A DNA stretch of 33,059 nt, from NCBI GenBank assembly GCA_001915065.1, contig MNDT01000053.1, positions 1 through 33,059 of the forward strand, in the 5' to 3' direction. The DNA is from an archaeon 13_2_20CM_2_53_6 (GTDB lineage: Archaea > Thermoproteota > Bathyarchaeia > 40CM-2-53-6). Within the stretch, counting starts at the first letter, position 1. Each line of letters starts with the position of its first letter. This document shows positions 17,242 to 26,280 of this stretch, one piece after another. A program made the position numbers and the translations under genes. Below the pieces are notes generated by a model. That model was not told the origin of the DNA and searched no databases. It saw only the letters and a program-made list of their open reading frames with translations.

Positions 17242-17721
17242 CTAGAGGTTTGCCCCGCATTCGGAGCAGACGGCGCTCGACGCGAGGTTTTTGCGCCCGC
17301 AGTATTGGCAGTAAACGTCTTGGCTGATAGTTTCTAGGGCTTTGACGGATGGTTCTGGTATCCAGCCGAGGCTCATCAGGTGGTTGCCCGAGTTCGGGTC
17401 TAGGACCTCGACATGGAAATTCTCGACTGGTTGCGATGACCTGCCCCTCTCGTCACGCCGGGGCGCTTTCGTTACGCGAAGGAAGGACGAGAGACTCTTG
17501 CCTCGGAAGATTTCTCTTGAGATCTGCGCGACGATGCTTCCTTTCTTTACTCTGACGAGTCTGAAGCTTGTTAGATAAAATCGGATACCGCCCTGTATGA
17601 TCCCCTGATAGGTAAGTGGGATTCCGATGATCATGAATAGGAGTCCGAAAGCAGCCATGATTAGCGCTGTGGCGAATACTCCTACGGCTAGGAAGAATCC
17701 TCCGAAGAGGACGAGGACCAT
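17242..17721 (-). CDS. Membrane PH-like domain protein with C-terminal zinc ribbon
   Basis: The protein has two membrane segments (MVLVLFGGFFLAVGVFATALIM, AAFGLLFMIIGIPLTY), then a bPH-like region (FYLTSFRLVRVKKGSIVAQI), and ends in a four-cysteine zinc ribbon (CQYCGRKNLASSAVCSECG). The ORF track starts at ATG 17721, but the frame is open upstream to about 17814 and encodes APPQWLQAHEEIVWVGQTQYG, matching the usual start of such proteins (EEIVWVGQ), so the N-terminus is probably longer with a non-standard start. Function is unknown. Confidence 0.6.
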   Translation of the reverse strand: MVLVLFGGFFLAVGVFATALIMAAFGLLFMIIGIPLTYQGIIQGGIRFYLTSFRLVRVKKGSIVAQISREIFRGKSLSSFLRVTKAPRRDERGRSSQPVENFHVEVLDPNSGNHLMSLGWIPEPSVKALETISQDVYCQYCGRKNLASSAVCSECGANL

Positions 17722-17962
17722 TCCGCCTCCCCATCCTCGGGAGCCGTACTGTGTCTGTCCAACCCAGACTATCTCTTCATGCGCCTGCAGCCACTGCGGT
17801 GGCGCTGACGCAATATTTGACTGGAAGTCTCATCACCTTAGCTGATGCGGACATGATCGATGCGAGGGTCCGCTCTAGCTTAATGATGCGTCAGGAGCTG
17901 ACAGATATTCATTCAGTAACGTCTGCGAATCAGGCTTGAGCACGTTCGAGTAGACTCTCAGA

Positions 17963-19324
17963 ATGTCCGACCCCTGTTGTCCAAAAACGCCAAAGCCTTT
18001 TGGGATTGACTTAGAAACCGGACAGCGCACACTTCGTCCCATGAACGCTCAGGTCGGTCTTGTAGCTTCACAAGACTGGAGAAAGTGGGTGGCGATAGTG
18101 GCTGTTGGTCTCTCGCTGTTTCTCTCCGCTCTCGACGCAACAATCGTAGCGCTTGCGCTACCGCCAATTGCAAGCCGTTTCCAACTCTCGGACAGCATTG
18201 CTGCCGCTATAACACTCTCATATGCGATACCCTTGACCCTGCTAGTTCTTCCGTCAGGAGCGTTGGTTAGCCGATTCCGCGCTCTTCCAACGTTCCTCGT
18301 CTCGATCCTCGGATTTGTGCTCGGGAGTGTTGCATGTGGTTTGGCACCAAACTTCCTCGTCTTACTAACCGGTCGAATAGTCCAGGGCGGATTCGCCGCA
18401 TTGATCGCGACGCAAGGAGTCGCCCTCGCTGCCGCAGTGGTCCTGCCAAAGGAGAGGGGTCGAGCCATGGGAATCGTCGGCACTATTGCTCCTCTCGGAG
18501 GAGTAGCAGGTCCAGGGATCGGCGGCCTGCTCCTAGCTAACTTTGGATGGTCCTCGATCTTCTTCGTAAACGTACCAGTAGGGCTGCTGGCATCATTGCT
18601 TGGCTTTCTTAGCCTACGAGGCGTGAGCCTGGGACATCAGGGACCAGCTAACAACGTCTACCATCAAATGGCTGGGCTATTGCGCAGACCACAGTTCCTG
18701 GTGGCGCTTATCGCGTTTTTCTCGAGCGTATCCGCTAGTGTCGCACTCTACTATCTCTTGCCGTTTGACCTAAGTGAGATACAACACATCGACCCCGCTC
18801 TTTCGGGTCTGGTCCTGCTCTTCGTCCCTCTTGGCATGATGACAATGGGGATAACTGGTGGATATCTTTCAGACCGTTATCACGCTAGGCCGTTCATGCT
18901 TGCTGGGTCTGGACTGCTACTCATTGGCAGCCTCGCTCTTTCACTCGTCGTCTCCTCGACAACCTCTTGGATGGATCTCGCCTGGCGTCTCTTGCTTGTT
19001 GGGATGGGGATCGGTCTCTTCTCAAGTCCTACAATGACTTTGATAATGGGCGTGGGACGGGATATGATGGCAGCCGCAAGCACTGTATCGAATCTTGTAG
19101 CGCGTCTGGGCACCGTCTTTGGTCCCATCGTGATGGGAATTACATGGACGATTGTTACGAGTCTCTCCACTCAAATGGTGGCTGGAATTATAATCGTGGA
19201 CATTCTAGCTTCGGCGACTCTGATCTTCGCTTATCTCTCGGCAAGCTGGCTAGACCGGAATCCAGATCGACCACAGGTCCAAACCGGGACGCCAATGGCA
19301 ATCAAGACTCCAGACCATCACTGA
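17963..19324 (+). CDS. MFS transporter, DHA2/EmrB-like drug exporter type
   Basis: The 453-aa protein has about 12-14 membrane segments. The motif ALDATIVALALPPIASRF (first helix), SGALVSRFR loop, LTGRIVQGGFAALIA and the antiporter motif APLGGVAGPGIGGLL are typical of proton-driven multidrug exporters of the DHA2 group. The first 27 residues (with a CC pair and many prolines) are unusual; ATG 18041 (MNAQVGLVAS) may be the true start. Its stop is 7 nt inside the convergent HyuA fragment. The exported substrate is unknown. Confidence 0.85.
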   Translation: MSDPCCPKTPKPFGIDLETGQRTLRPMNAQVGLVASQDWRKWVAIVAVGLSLFLSALDATIVALALPPIASRFQLSDSIAAAITLSYAIPLTLLVLPSGALVSRFRALPTFLVSILGFVLGSVACGLAPNFLVLLTGRIVQGGFAALIATQGVALAAAVVLPKERGRAMGIVGTIAPLGGVAGPGIGGLLLANFGWSSIFFVNVPVGLLASLLGFLSLRGVSLGHQGPANNVYHQMAGLLRRPQFLVALIAFFSSVSASVALYYLLPFDLSEIQHIDPALSGLVLLFVPLGMMTMGITGGYLSDRYHARPFMLAGSGLLLIGSLALSLVVSSTTSWMDLAWRLLLVGMGIGLFSSPTMTLIMGVGRDMMAAASTVSNLVARLGTVFGPIVMGITWTIVTSLSTQMVAGIIIVDILASATLIFAYLSASWLDRNPDRPQVQTGTPMAIKTPDHH

Positions 19325-21223
19325 CTCTTCGACCGGGTCGTCAGATCAAGATTCTCGTACCCGTCGACAGTCCAAGACCAGTGCTTTCCAATCACTGTGG
19401 TCGAGTCGTATTCTTCAACGATGCACGGGCCTTTACCGTACACTCCTGCCCACAATGTCTCCCGGCTGTAGACTGGAACCTTCTGCCAGGCACCTAGCAG
19501 CGACATTCTTCTCGACGAGATAGCAGCCGGTGGTCTGGATGGTCGGAGACCCTTCTTGGCAAGTCTGGCTTTCGGAGTGGGGATAACGGCTCGTAGTCTT
19601 GCGTTTACCGCTTCCACAGTGTTAGGTCGTAAAGGCTTCTTGTTTCAACGATCTCCTTGCTCGCTCTCTCAGCTGTGTGAATGTTCTTTCGACACTGGCA
19701 GTGACAGGTCTGAGGATAGGTTGCGTGAATGTCCTAGAGAGCTCTGCCGTGAGGAGACCGAAGGCTGAGAAGAGACCTGGGTGCAATGGTATGACTATCC
19801 GCTTGATTCCAAGCTCTTCTGCCAAGTCGCAGGCGTGTAGCGGCCCAGCACCACCGAAACTGATTAGTGTGTATTCTCTCGGGTCTCGGCCGCGTTCTAT
19901 GCTCACGAGTCTGAGAGCTCTGCTCATGTTGTTGTTGACTATCCGGAGAATGCGTTCAGCCATCTTTTCGACTGATATTCCAAGCGTCCGACTCAAACGT
20001 CCGATGGCTTCGACGGCTAGATCATAGTGTAGTTGGAGATTGCCGCTTAGGAGTTGGGTGGGGTTGATTCTTCCGGCGACTATGTTTGCGTCGGTTACTG
20101 TCGCCTGTCGTCCAGCCTTGCCATATGCTGCGGGTCCCGGGTCTGCACCCGCACTCTCTGGTCCCACTTTGAGCCCTCCGGTCTCGTCTATCGATGCGAT
20201 TGTTCCGCCTCCAGCGCTCACTTCTGCCAGGTCGATGAACGGTTGTCTTACTGGGTAGCCGCTGCCCTTGATTGACCTTCCGTGGTAAGTTCTTGCTGCG
20301 GCTTCGAATTCGTAGGCGAGGTCTGGTCTGCCGTTGATGATAGTCCCTGCCTTGGCGGTCGTCCCGCCCATGTCGAAGGTGATTGCTTTCCTGCATCCCA
20401 GAACACTCGCCAAGCTCTTTGAGGCGAGGACTCCAGCTGCAGGGCCGGACTCGATAATGGAGACTGGACGCTGTGAGGCTTGCGTTATGGTACTCGCGGT
20501 CCCGTCAGAATTCATGACGTAGAGGGGACAGTGAAATCCTATCAGTCGCAGCTCTCTTTCCAGCCTTGTCAGATACTTCGAGACTAAGAGGCTGAGTACG
20601 GAGTTGACGACGGTGGTGCTTGTTCTTTCATATTCACGATACTCTGGGTCGATTTCGCTGGAAACATCAACGTGCCCACTGAAGCCTGCCTCTCTCAAGA
20701 CATCGCGCACCTTATTCTCGTGAGCTGGGTACGCGTAGGAGTGGAGCAGTGAGATGGACACTGCTTCGAATCCCGACTGAATTATTCGTTGGGCAAAGGT
20801 TCTGAGATCTTCATTGTTGAGTTGCTCGAGTTGGCTTCCATCCACTCTCATCCTTCCTCTAACAGTAAACCGATCTCTTCTCCGGACCAATGGCACTGGT
20901 CGCTGGGTCCTCAAGTTGTAGAGTTCGGGTCTTCTCTGCCGTCCGATTTCTAGGATATCTCTGAATCCCTGGTTGGTGATGAGTGCTGTCTTCGCGAGTC
21001 CTGTGCGAGTAAGGAGGGCGTTTGTGCCGACCGTTGTGGCATGGGATAGTAGCGAGACACTTTGAGCTTTTCCCTGATACCGTCTTAGCCCTTCGACCAC
21101 TGCCTTTTCCAGCTCGTTGGCGTCTGTGGAGACTTTGACGATCTCAACGTGTTGCGGTGCATTCTCGTCAAAGACGACGGTGTCGGTGAATGTCCCTCCT
21201 ATGTCGACGCCTACGTAGATCAA
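19318..21223 (-). pseudogene. hyuA: Hydantoinase A, broken by internal deletion and frameshift
   Basis: The main ORF (19622-21223, 533 aa, TTG start) has the HyuA/oxoprolinase pattern: [44 protein letters not shown] and SFGGAGPLHACDLAEELG. It stops after RSLKQEAFTT. The normal C-terminus follows at once in another frame (19318-19617): VEAVNARLRAVIPTPKARL ... VPVYSRETL ... GPCIVEEYDSTTV. Compared with the family about 65 residues (including the LRYxGQ segment) are missing at the junction, so there is a deletion as well as a frame change. Either it is a pseudogene or an N-terminal fragment still works. HyuB is 7 kb away. Confidence 0.78.
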
Positions 21224-21267
21224 TTAGCCTTGACTCTCTGGCGCGAACTGAGATTTCGGGGCGTTTG

Positions 21268-21282
21268 TTTGTTAAAAAGGGA
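21268..21282 (-). promoter_or_regulatory. TATA-like element before HyuA
   Basis: CCCTTTTTAACAAAC on the minus strand lies about 50 nt before the HyuA TTG; weak but the most A/T-rich site in the divergent spacer. Confidence 0.3.
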
Positions 21283-21362
21283 CGCGTGGATTGACCGGTC
21301 CCCGGTGGGCGTCTGTAGGTATCTATTTAGCGATCTGAATCATATTCTCTTCTGGGAGTAAG

Positions 21363-21653
21363 ATGGCAAAGAAGGTCGAGGAAGCGAAGAATCCGAAGAA
21401 GCAGAGTGAGGTTGCGAAGGCGGCGAAGGGTCTCTTCTATGGGATGGCTCTGCATGGGATGGTGACCTACGCTTTGAGGTTGAGGATGCATATGGAGAAC
21501 CTGTTCATGCTGATAACCATGGGAGACATGCTGGGAATACCCGTGCTGCCTCCATACTACAGTCTCAGACTCCTGCCTTACGCGGTTCCGTCGTTGAAGA
21601 CTTGGAAGCAGACCCTGCTTAGGGATCGTGACATTACCGACTCATTATACTAG
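21363..21653 (+). CDS. Methionine-rich small protein upstream of Get3-like ATPases
   Basis: The 96-aa protein has a lysine-rich N-terminus (about 22 residues) followed by a hydrophobic/amphipathic stretch with seven methionines between residues 28 and 56 (GMALHGMVTY...RMHMENLFMLITMGDM), a proline-tyrosine segment (LPPYYSLRLLPY) and a charged end. The start ATG follows GGGAG by four bases. It is 14 nt upstream of the first ATPase and surely in the same operon. No family recognised. Met-rich helices are typical of hydrophobic-segment-binding proteins such as the SRP M domain, so client handling is a plausible but unproved role; it may instead be a small membrane protein. Confidence 0.65.
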   Translation: MAKKVEEAKNPKKQSEVAKAAKGLFYGMALHGMVTYALRLRMHMENLFMLITMGDMLGIPVLPPYYSLRLLPYAVPSLKTWKQTLLRDRDITDSLY

Positions 21654-21667
21654 TGAGGTGCCGGTGA

Positions 21668-22672
21668 ATGGCCATGAGCACTACCATCAGGGCGGACATG
21701 GCCGATTACTTTGCATCAAACCCTGAGATCAAGTACATTCTCTTCGGCGGCAAGGGTGGACTGGGAAAGACTACCCTATCAGCGGCGACGGCCTACTGGC
21801 TTGCGCGGAAGGGCAAGAGGGTCTGCGTGTTCTCAACCGATCCCCAGGCCAGTCTATCGGATATTTTCGAAAGGAAAATTTTCGGACAGGGAGAGGTTGA
21901 ACTTGCAGGCAACCTCTACGCTGTCGAGATAGACGCTGACCGGAGGATAGCAGAGTATCAGGACGAGATCAGGAACAAGATCAAGGACATGTACAAGATG
22001 GATACGATTCCCGAGGAAGTCGAGGACTACATCAACTCATCAGCAGCGGAGCCAGCCATGGCGGAATCGGCCACATTCGACGCGATGGTTGAACTGATGA
22101 CCGCTGGCAAATTCGACTATTACGTGTTCGACATGATGCCGCATGGACACGCGATAAGATTCCTGGGCATGGCTGATATTCTGGACCAGTGGGTCGAGAA
22201 AATTGTCAGCGTGAGAAAGAAAGCAGGAGAATATGGCGACGCTGCGACAGTCATGGGCAGCAAGGGAGGCTTGGCCCAAGAAGACCTTGTACTGAAAGAG
22301 CTCGAGTTCATCCGGGGAAGGCTGAACTTTGTAAGCACCATGGTTCGCGACCGCGAACATACCGCGTTCTTCTATGTTCTGATCCCGGAACTCATGCCAA
22401 TCCTAGACACGCGAAAGGCACTGGAGATGTTCCGCGAGTTCAACGTGACAGTCAGTGGAGTGGTGCTCAACCAAGTATACCCGAAGGAGCTGAGAGACCA
22501 GACGGATGTTCCAGGGTTCTTGAAGAATAAGATATCGTCCCAGCAAGAATACATGCAACAAATCCGGAACGAGTTCGGCAGTCTCATCAGAGGAACTGTG
22601 CCGATGCTTGACCGAGAACCGAAGGGCCTCAGCATGATATCGAAAGTAGCGGACATACTGTACGGACCCTAA
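21668..22672 (+). CDS. ArsA/Get3-like ATPase, first paralogue (switch-I Asp intact)
   Basis: The deviant Walker A is GGKGGLGKTT (residues 27-36) with the signature lysine that acts across a dimer; switch I is STDPQASLSDIF with Asp58, the usual catalytic residue; switch II is FDMMPHGHAIRFLG (normally DTAPTGHTLR). The rest has the family's helical client-binding region and the VSGVVLNQVYPKE nucleotide motif. Such ATPases dimerise and either drive arsenite pumps or deliver tail-anchored membrane proteins; no ArsB is nearby. ATG 21668 has GAGGTG upstream. It is six bases upstream of its paralogue. Confidence 0.85.
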   Translation: MAMSTTIRADMADYFASNPEIKYILFGGKGGLGKTTLSAATAYWLARKGKRVCVFSTDPQASLSDIFERKIFGQGEVELAGNLYAVEIDADRRIAEYQDEIRNKIKDMYKMDTIPEEVEDYINSSAAEPAMAESATFDAMVELMTAGKFDYYVFDMMPHGHAIRFLGMADILDQWVEKIVSVRKKAGEYGDAATVMGSKGGLAQEDLVLKELEFIRGRLNFVSTMVRDREHTAFFYVLIPELMPILDTRKALEMFREFNVTVSGVVLNQVYPKELRDQTDVPGFLKNKISSQQEYMQQIRNEFGSLIRGTVPMLDREPKGLSMISKVADILYGP

Positions 22673-22678
22673 TTTACT

Positions 22679-23701
22679 ATGGAGACAGCGAGACCGAGCA
22701 CATCGTTTCCGTCTTTCATAGCCGGAAAGAAGAATCTGAAGTATCTCTTCTTCGGTGGAAAGGGAGGGGTCGGAAAGACAGCAATCGCCGGCGCAACAGC
22801 ACACTATCTCTCAGAGAAGCTAGAGAGGAAGACCCTGATCTCATCCACCAACCCGGTCCACAGCCTGTCAAGCCTCTTTGGCCAAGACTTATGGAAGAAA
22901 GGGACCCAGAGGATTCAGGGAACCAAGAACCTCTATGCGAATGAGATAGACATCTCTTCGACCATAGAGAGATACAAGGGAGAGATCAAGGAACGCCTCG
23001 TCCAGTTCCTGAAGTTCGCAGATATTCCCGTCGACATTGAGCCGTTTATCGAAATCGCGACGACCAATCCTTCCTTCGAAGAGTCTGCCATGTTCGACGA
23101 CATGGTCGACTTGATCCTGAACGAGAAATATGACGCGTACATCTTCGACACAGCACCGGTTGCACATACCTACAGACTGCTGGGTATGTCTAAAGTCTAC
23201 AACCTCTGGCTCAACAAGATGATCAAGAGTCGGGAAGAGTCAATGTCTCTACGAGCAAAGCTTTCTTTCAGGAAGGAGAAGATAATTCAGGAGCTGAGAA
23301 AGGACCCGCTGCTAATCTCGCTTGCCGGGACCAAGAAGAAGACAGAGGAGGCTCGAACGCTACTCACGGACTCAGAGAAAACCGCATTCTTCTTTGTAAC
23401 GCTTCCACTAGCCCTCCCGATCGCGGTGATTGAACGGTTCATCACATGGGTCCAAGCCTTCCAGATTCCCGTCGGGGGAGTCATTGTCAACGAAGTCATT
23501 CCGAAGGCCGACATGGAAAAATTGTCGCCGTATGTCGCGAACCGGATGGAGGAACAGATGGGCTACTTGAAACTGGCCGAAGAGAAGTTTCCCGGGATGA
23601 TCCGGGCGGTATTGCCGCTGTACGAGAAGGAAGTTAACGGTCTGGAGATGGTTTCGAGGATGGCTCAAAGCCTATCTTTAGGCTCGGAAAGCAAAATCTG
23701 A
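22679..23701 (+). CDS. ArsA/Get3-like ATPase, second paralogue (switch-I Asp replaced by Asn)
   Basis: The Walker A GGKGGVGKTA (about 26-35) is normal, but switch I reads STNPVHSLSSLF, with Asn at position 58 where active family members have Asp. Switch II is FDTAPVAHTYRLLG and the nucleotide motif GGVIVNEVIPKAD is intact. It should bind ATP but may hydrolyse it slowly or not at all. Length (340 aa) and region order match the first paralogue, so a heterodimer of one active and one impaired subunit, like the two halves of bacterial ArsA, is likely (inference). The stop is followed by the CstA promoter. Confidence 0.85.
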   Translation: METARPSTSFPSFIAGKKNLKYLFFGGKGGVGKTAIAGATAHYLSEKLERKTLISSTNPVHSLSSLFGQDLWKKGTQRIQGTKNLYANEIDISSTIERYKGEIKERLVQFLKFADIPVDIEPFIEIATTNPSFEESAMFDDMVDLILNEKYDAYIFDTAPVAHTYRLLGMSKVYNLWLNKMIKSREESMSLRAKLSFRKEKIIQELRKDPLLISLAGTKKKTEEARTLLTDSEKTAFFFVTLPLALPIAVIERFITWVQAFQIPVGGVIVNEVIPKADMEKLSPYVANRMEEQMGYLKLAEEKFPGMIRAVLPLYEKEVNGLEMVSRMAQSLSLGSESKI

Positions 23702-23748
23702 ACGCTTTCTCGCCTTTTATACCTTATAAAGCCCCAATTTACCCGGTA

Positions 23749-23760
23749 TTCTTATATTTC
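23749..23760 (+). promoter_or_regulatory. TATA box of cstA
   Basis: TTCTTATATTTC is centred 33 nt before the TTG start, predicting a very short leader. A second A/T-rich stretch (CTTTTATACCTTATAAAG, 23713-23730) lies further upstream. Confidence 0.5.
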
Positions 23761-23787
23761 TGGCCTGATTCGGCCACACGATCCTGG

Positions 23788-25605
23788 TTGTATGAATCGC
23801 TCATAGTAATGCTGAGCGGTATCGTCGTCTACGGTATCGTCTACCAGTTCTATGTGAAATGGTTCGACAGGAGCGTCGTCCAGTCTGACCCGAATCGCCC
23901 CACACCTGCGCACACATATCTCGATGGTGTTGAGTTCTTTCCATCCAATAAGTATGTCATGCTGGGGTGGCACTGGAAAAGCATAGCCGCCCTTGGCCCC
24001 GTAACCGGTCCAGCCCTAGCAATAGTCTGGGGGTGGCTTCCCGGATTTCTCTGGATACTCATCGGAAATTCGCTACTTGGATGGTTACACGATTACAATT
24101 CGATGGTCTCATCCGTCAGGAACGAGGGCGCGTCCCTCGGACCTCTAACATACCAGCTGATAGGAACTAGGGCCAGAAAGGTCCTCGTTGCATTTCTCGC
24201 ATTCTACTCGATTCTCATCTTCTCAGCCTTCCTCGGAGCACTCCTCCCCGTCGTCAAGGGCACGGGCGCCGGAGGCGCTGCTGCGATGGTCTCATTCATC
24301 CTAATCGCAGTAATCGGAGTAGCGTCAGGCTTTTCAATATTCAGGGCCAAGATCAACGTAGTTGCGGTCACTGGAATTTCTCTCGCCGCGGTCGCCCTTT
24401 CGGTATATCTCAGCCAAGTCGTGTTTGGGAGCACGATCAACTCGGCCTTCAACTCGGCCGTTCCGAATGCACAGCTGCAGGAAGATATTCTGTTGATTTC
24501 CATGTTAGGGTTCAGCTTTCTCGGAGCGGTCTTGCCCTTGTGGAGTTTTGCCATGCCGATAAACTATCTGGGATTCTACGTGGCCTACTTCGTTATCGCC
24601 GCGATCATAGGGAGCTCCTTTGTCGCTCCGCAAACTTTCGCTCAACCTCTCTTCACAAACTGGTTCGCGCCGGTCGCGATAGGCGCTAACACGGCCGGCG
24701 CTTCCGCTATCACCTCAATCTCGTTCCCGCTATGGCCTCTCCTCTTCGTTACAATAGCATGCGGAGCATGTTCGGGTTGGCATGGACTAATCGGCTCATC
24801 ACTCTCCTCCAAGCAGCTGGACAATGAGGCTGACGCGCATTTCGTCGGTGGAGGAGGGATGCTACTGGAGGGGATCCTGGGTCTCACGTCGGTTGTAGCG
24901 GTGGGGATAATTGCCAACACGACGGGAATCGGCGCTCTGTCACTCTACGTTAAGGGAGGAGCTATTTACCTGAGCAACCTACTGATCCCGTCAGCGGCGT
25001 CAACGGCTATTATGGCGCTGATGGTCCTAATACTTGGACTTACTTTGACCCAGCTTGCCTTGCGGTTTGCCAGACTTGCAATCTCAGAAATGGTTGGGGC
25101 GCGTTTTCTCAAGAACATCTACGTGACCTCCATCATAGTGTCGATAATTACCTTCGTGCTTACAAGCTCTAGGTTCAGCGCACCGTGGGGTTTCATCTGG
25201 ACACTGTTCGGAGGCTCCAACCAGTTACTCGCAGGAGTAACACTCCTCGTCACAACACTCTGGCTAGCGAAGATAAAGAGGAATACATTCCTGACGGGGA
25301 TACCGGCTATCTTCATGCTGGGCACGACGATCGTTGCGCTGAGCTACACTGCCTATGCTACGCTCGACATTGCCGCCACGACAAACACTCCACTGAAGGT
25401 GTATGGGAATGCTGTTGCTGGTGGAATCGCTGTGATACTCACGATTCTCGGCATAGTTTTGTCCTATGACGGCTTCCGCGCTTACCGGCGGATCAGAGTC
25501 GGGGGCGTGAGCACGCCCTCGATGACTCCGGGACCGGTCCTCGCCAAGGCTGCTGGATCGGAGACGCCTAAACCAGCCTTTACCGGGGAACTCGCTGAAA
25601 CCTAG
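23788..25605 (+). CDS. cstA: Carbon starvation protein A (CstA) family transporter
   Basis: The 605-aa protein has about 16 membrane segments and the CstA N-terminal signature: TPAHTYLDGVEFFPSNKYVMLGWHWKSIAALGPVTGPALAI.. WGWLPGFLWILIGNSLLGWLHDYNSM. CstA-family proteins take up peptides or pyruvate during carbon limitation. The start is TTG, supported by a TATA box 33 nt upstream and the match at MYESLIVM. It is monocistronic or heads a short unit with the next gene. The C-terminal tail is soluble and proline-rich. The substrate is not fixed by sequence. Confidence 0.9.
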   Translation: MYESLIVMLSGIVVYGIVYQFYVKWFDRSVVQSDPNRPTPAHTYLDGVEFFPSNKYVMLGWHWKSIAALGPVTGPALAIVWGWLPGFLWILIGNSLLGWLHDYNSMVSSVRNEGASLGPLTYQLIGTRARKVLVAFLAFYSILIFSAFLGALLPVVKGTGAGGAAAMVSFILIAVIGVASGFSIFRAKINVVAVTGISLAAVALSVYLSQVVFGSTINSAFNSAVPNAQLQEDILLISMLGFSFLGAVLPLWSFAMPINYLGFYVAYFVIAAIIGSSFVAPQTFAQPLFTNWFAPVAIGANTAGASAITSISFPLWPLLFVTIACGACSGWHGLIGSSLSSKQLDNEADAHFVGGGGMLLEGILGLTSVVAVGIIANTTGIGALSLYVKGGAIYLSNLLIPSAASTAIMALMVLILGLTLTQLALRFARLAISEMVGARFLKNIYVTSIIVSIITFVLTSSRFSAPWGFIWTLFGGSNQLLAGVTLLVTTLWLAKIKRNTFLTGIPAIFMLGTTIVALSYTAYATLDIAATTNTPLKVYGNAVAGGIAVILTILGIVLSYDGFRAYRRIRVGGVSTPSMTPGPVLAKAAGSETPKPAFTGELAET

Positions 25606-25641
25606 ATAGCATTCTATCACAGCAATCTCCTAGTATTCATC

Positions 25642-26280
25642 TTGGTCTTCTCAGACATCGAGATCGTCGCTGCCCTAGCAACAGTTCTTGTCGTCGTCTA
25701 TTTTCTCGGGACCTACTGGAAACACAGAACTCTCAGAAGATACGCTCACTGGTTTGATGAAGGATTCTCCCGTAAGGCGAAAGTGAAGTATGCATCCTTC
25801 GGACACGCCGGGCTTAGGATCAAATGTGAGATGAACAGTTCTTCTGACGGCTTCAAAGAGCTAGAATTCGCGCTGACACTCGGCGCGAGAGAGAATCTGA
25901 TCTACTATCCATACCGTGTGGTGACGAGAGATTTTGACAAGCTGAACTGCTGGGCTGCCTTGACGGACCCGGTAAAGTTCCAGGTCGAGATTACGAGGCA
26001 GAGGAAGAAGGTGAAGGTTACCTGGGATACGGCAGGTATTGAAGAGGTCAAGAATCCACAACTCGAGGAGCTAGGCTACAGAGTCTACTCAACGGGCCCC
26101 GAATTCGCAAACCGATTGGTCGAGCGAAGTGGAGTAATTGCGAGGCTGAAAGAACTGAGCAATGTTGAGTCTCTTGAGCTTCAGGAAGAACCGTCGAGGA
26201 TCCATCTCGTGGCGCGGCTGGATATGGACGACTTGGCTAAGGTGATTGATCTTATCTCTCTGGTCGGACGGTCGATCTAG
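25642..26280 (+). CDS. Membrane-anchored protein of unknown function
   Basis: The protein has one N-terminal membrane segment (IVAALATVLVVVYFLGTYW) followed by about 185 soluble residues in a mixed alpha/beta pattern with no recognised motif. The start is TTG, 36 bases after cstA, so it may be in the same transcript. The end shares a CTAG with the convergent thioredoxin-like gene. The soluble part probably faces the cytoplasm. Confidence 0.6.
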   Translation: MVFSDIEIVAALATVLVVVYFLGTYWKHRTLRRYAHWFDEGFSRKAKVKYASFGHAGLRIKCEMNSSSDGFKELEFALTLGARENLIYYPYRVVTRDFDKLNCWAALTDPVKFQVEITRQRKKVKVTWDTAGIEEVKNPQLEELGYRVYSTGPEFANRLVERSGVIARLKELSNVESLELQEEPSRIHLVARLDMDDLAKVIDLISLVGRSI

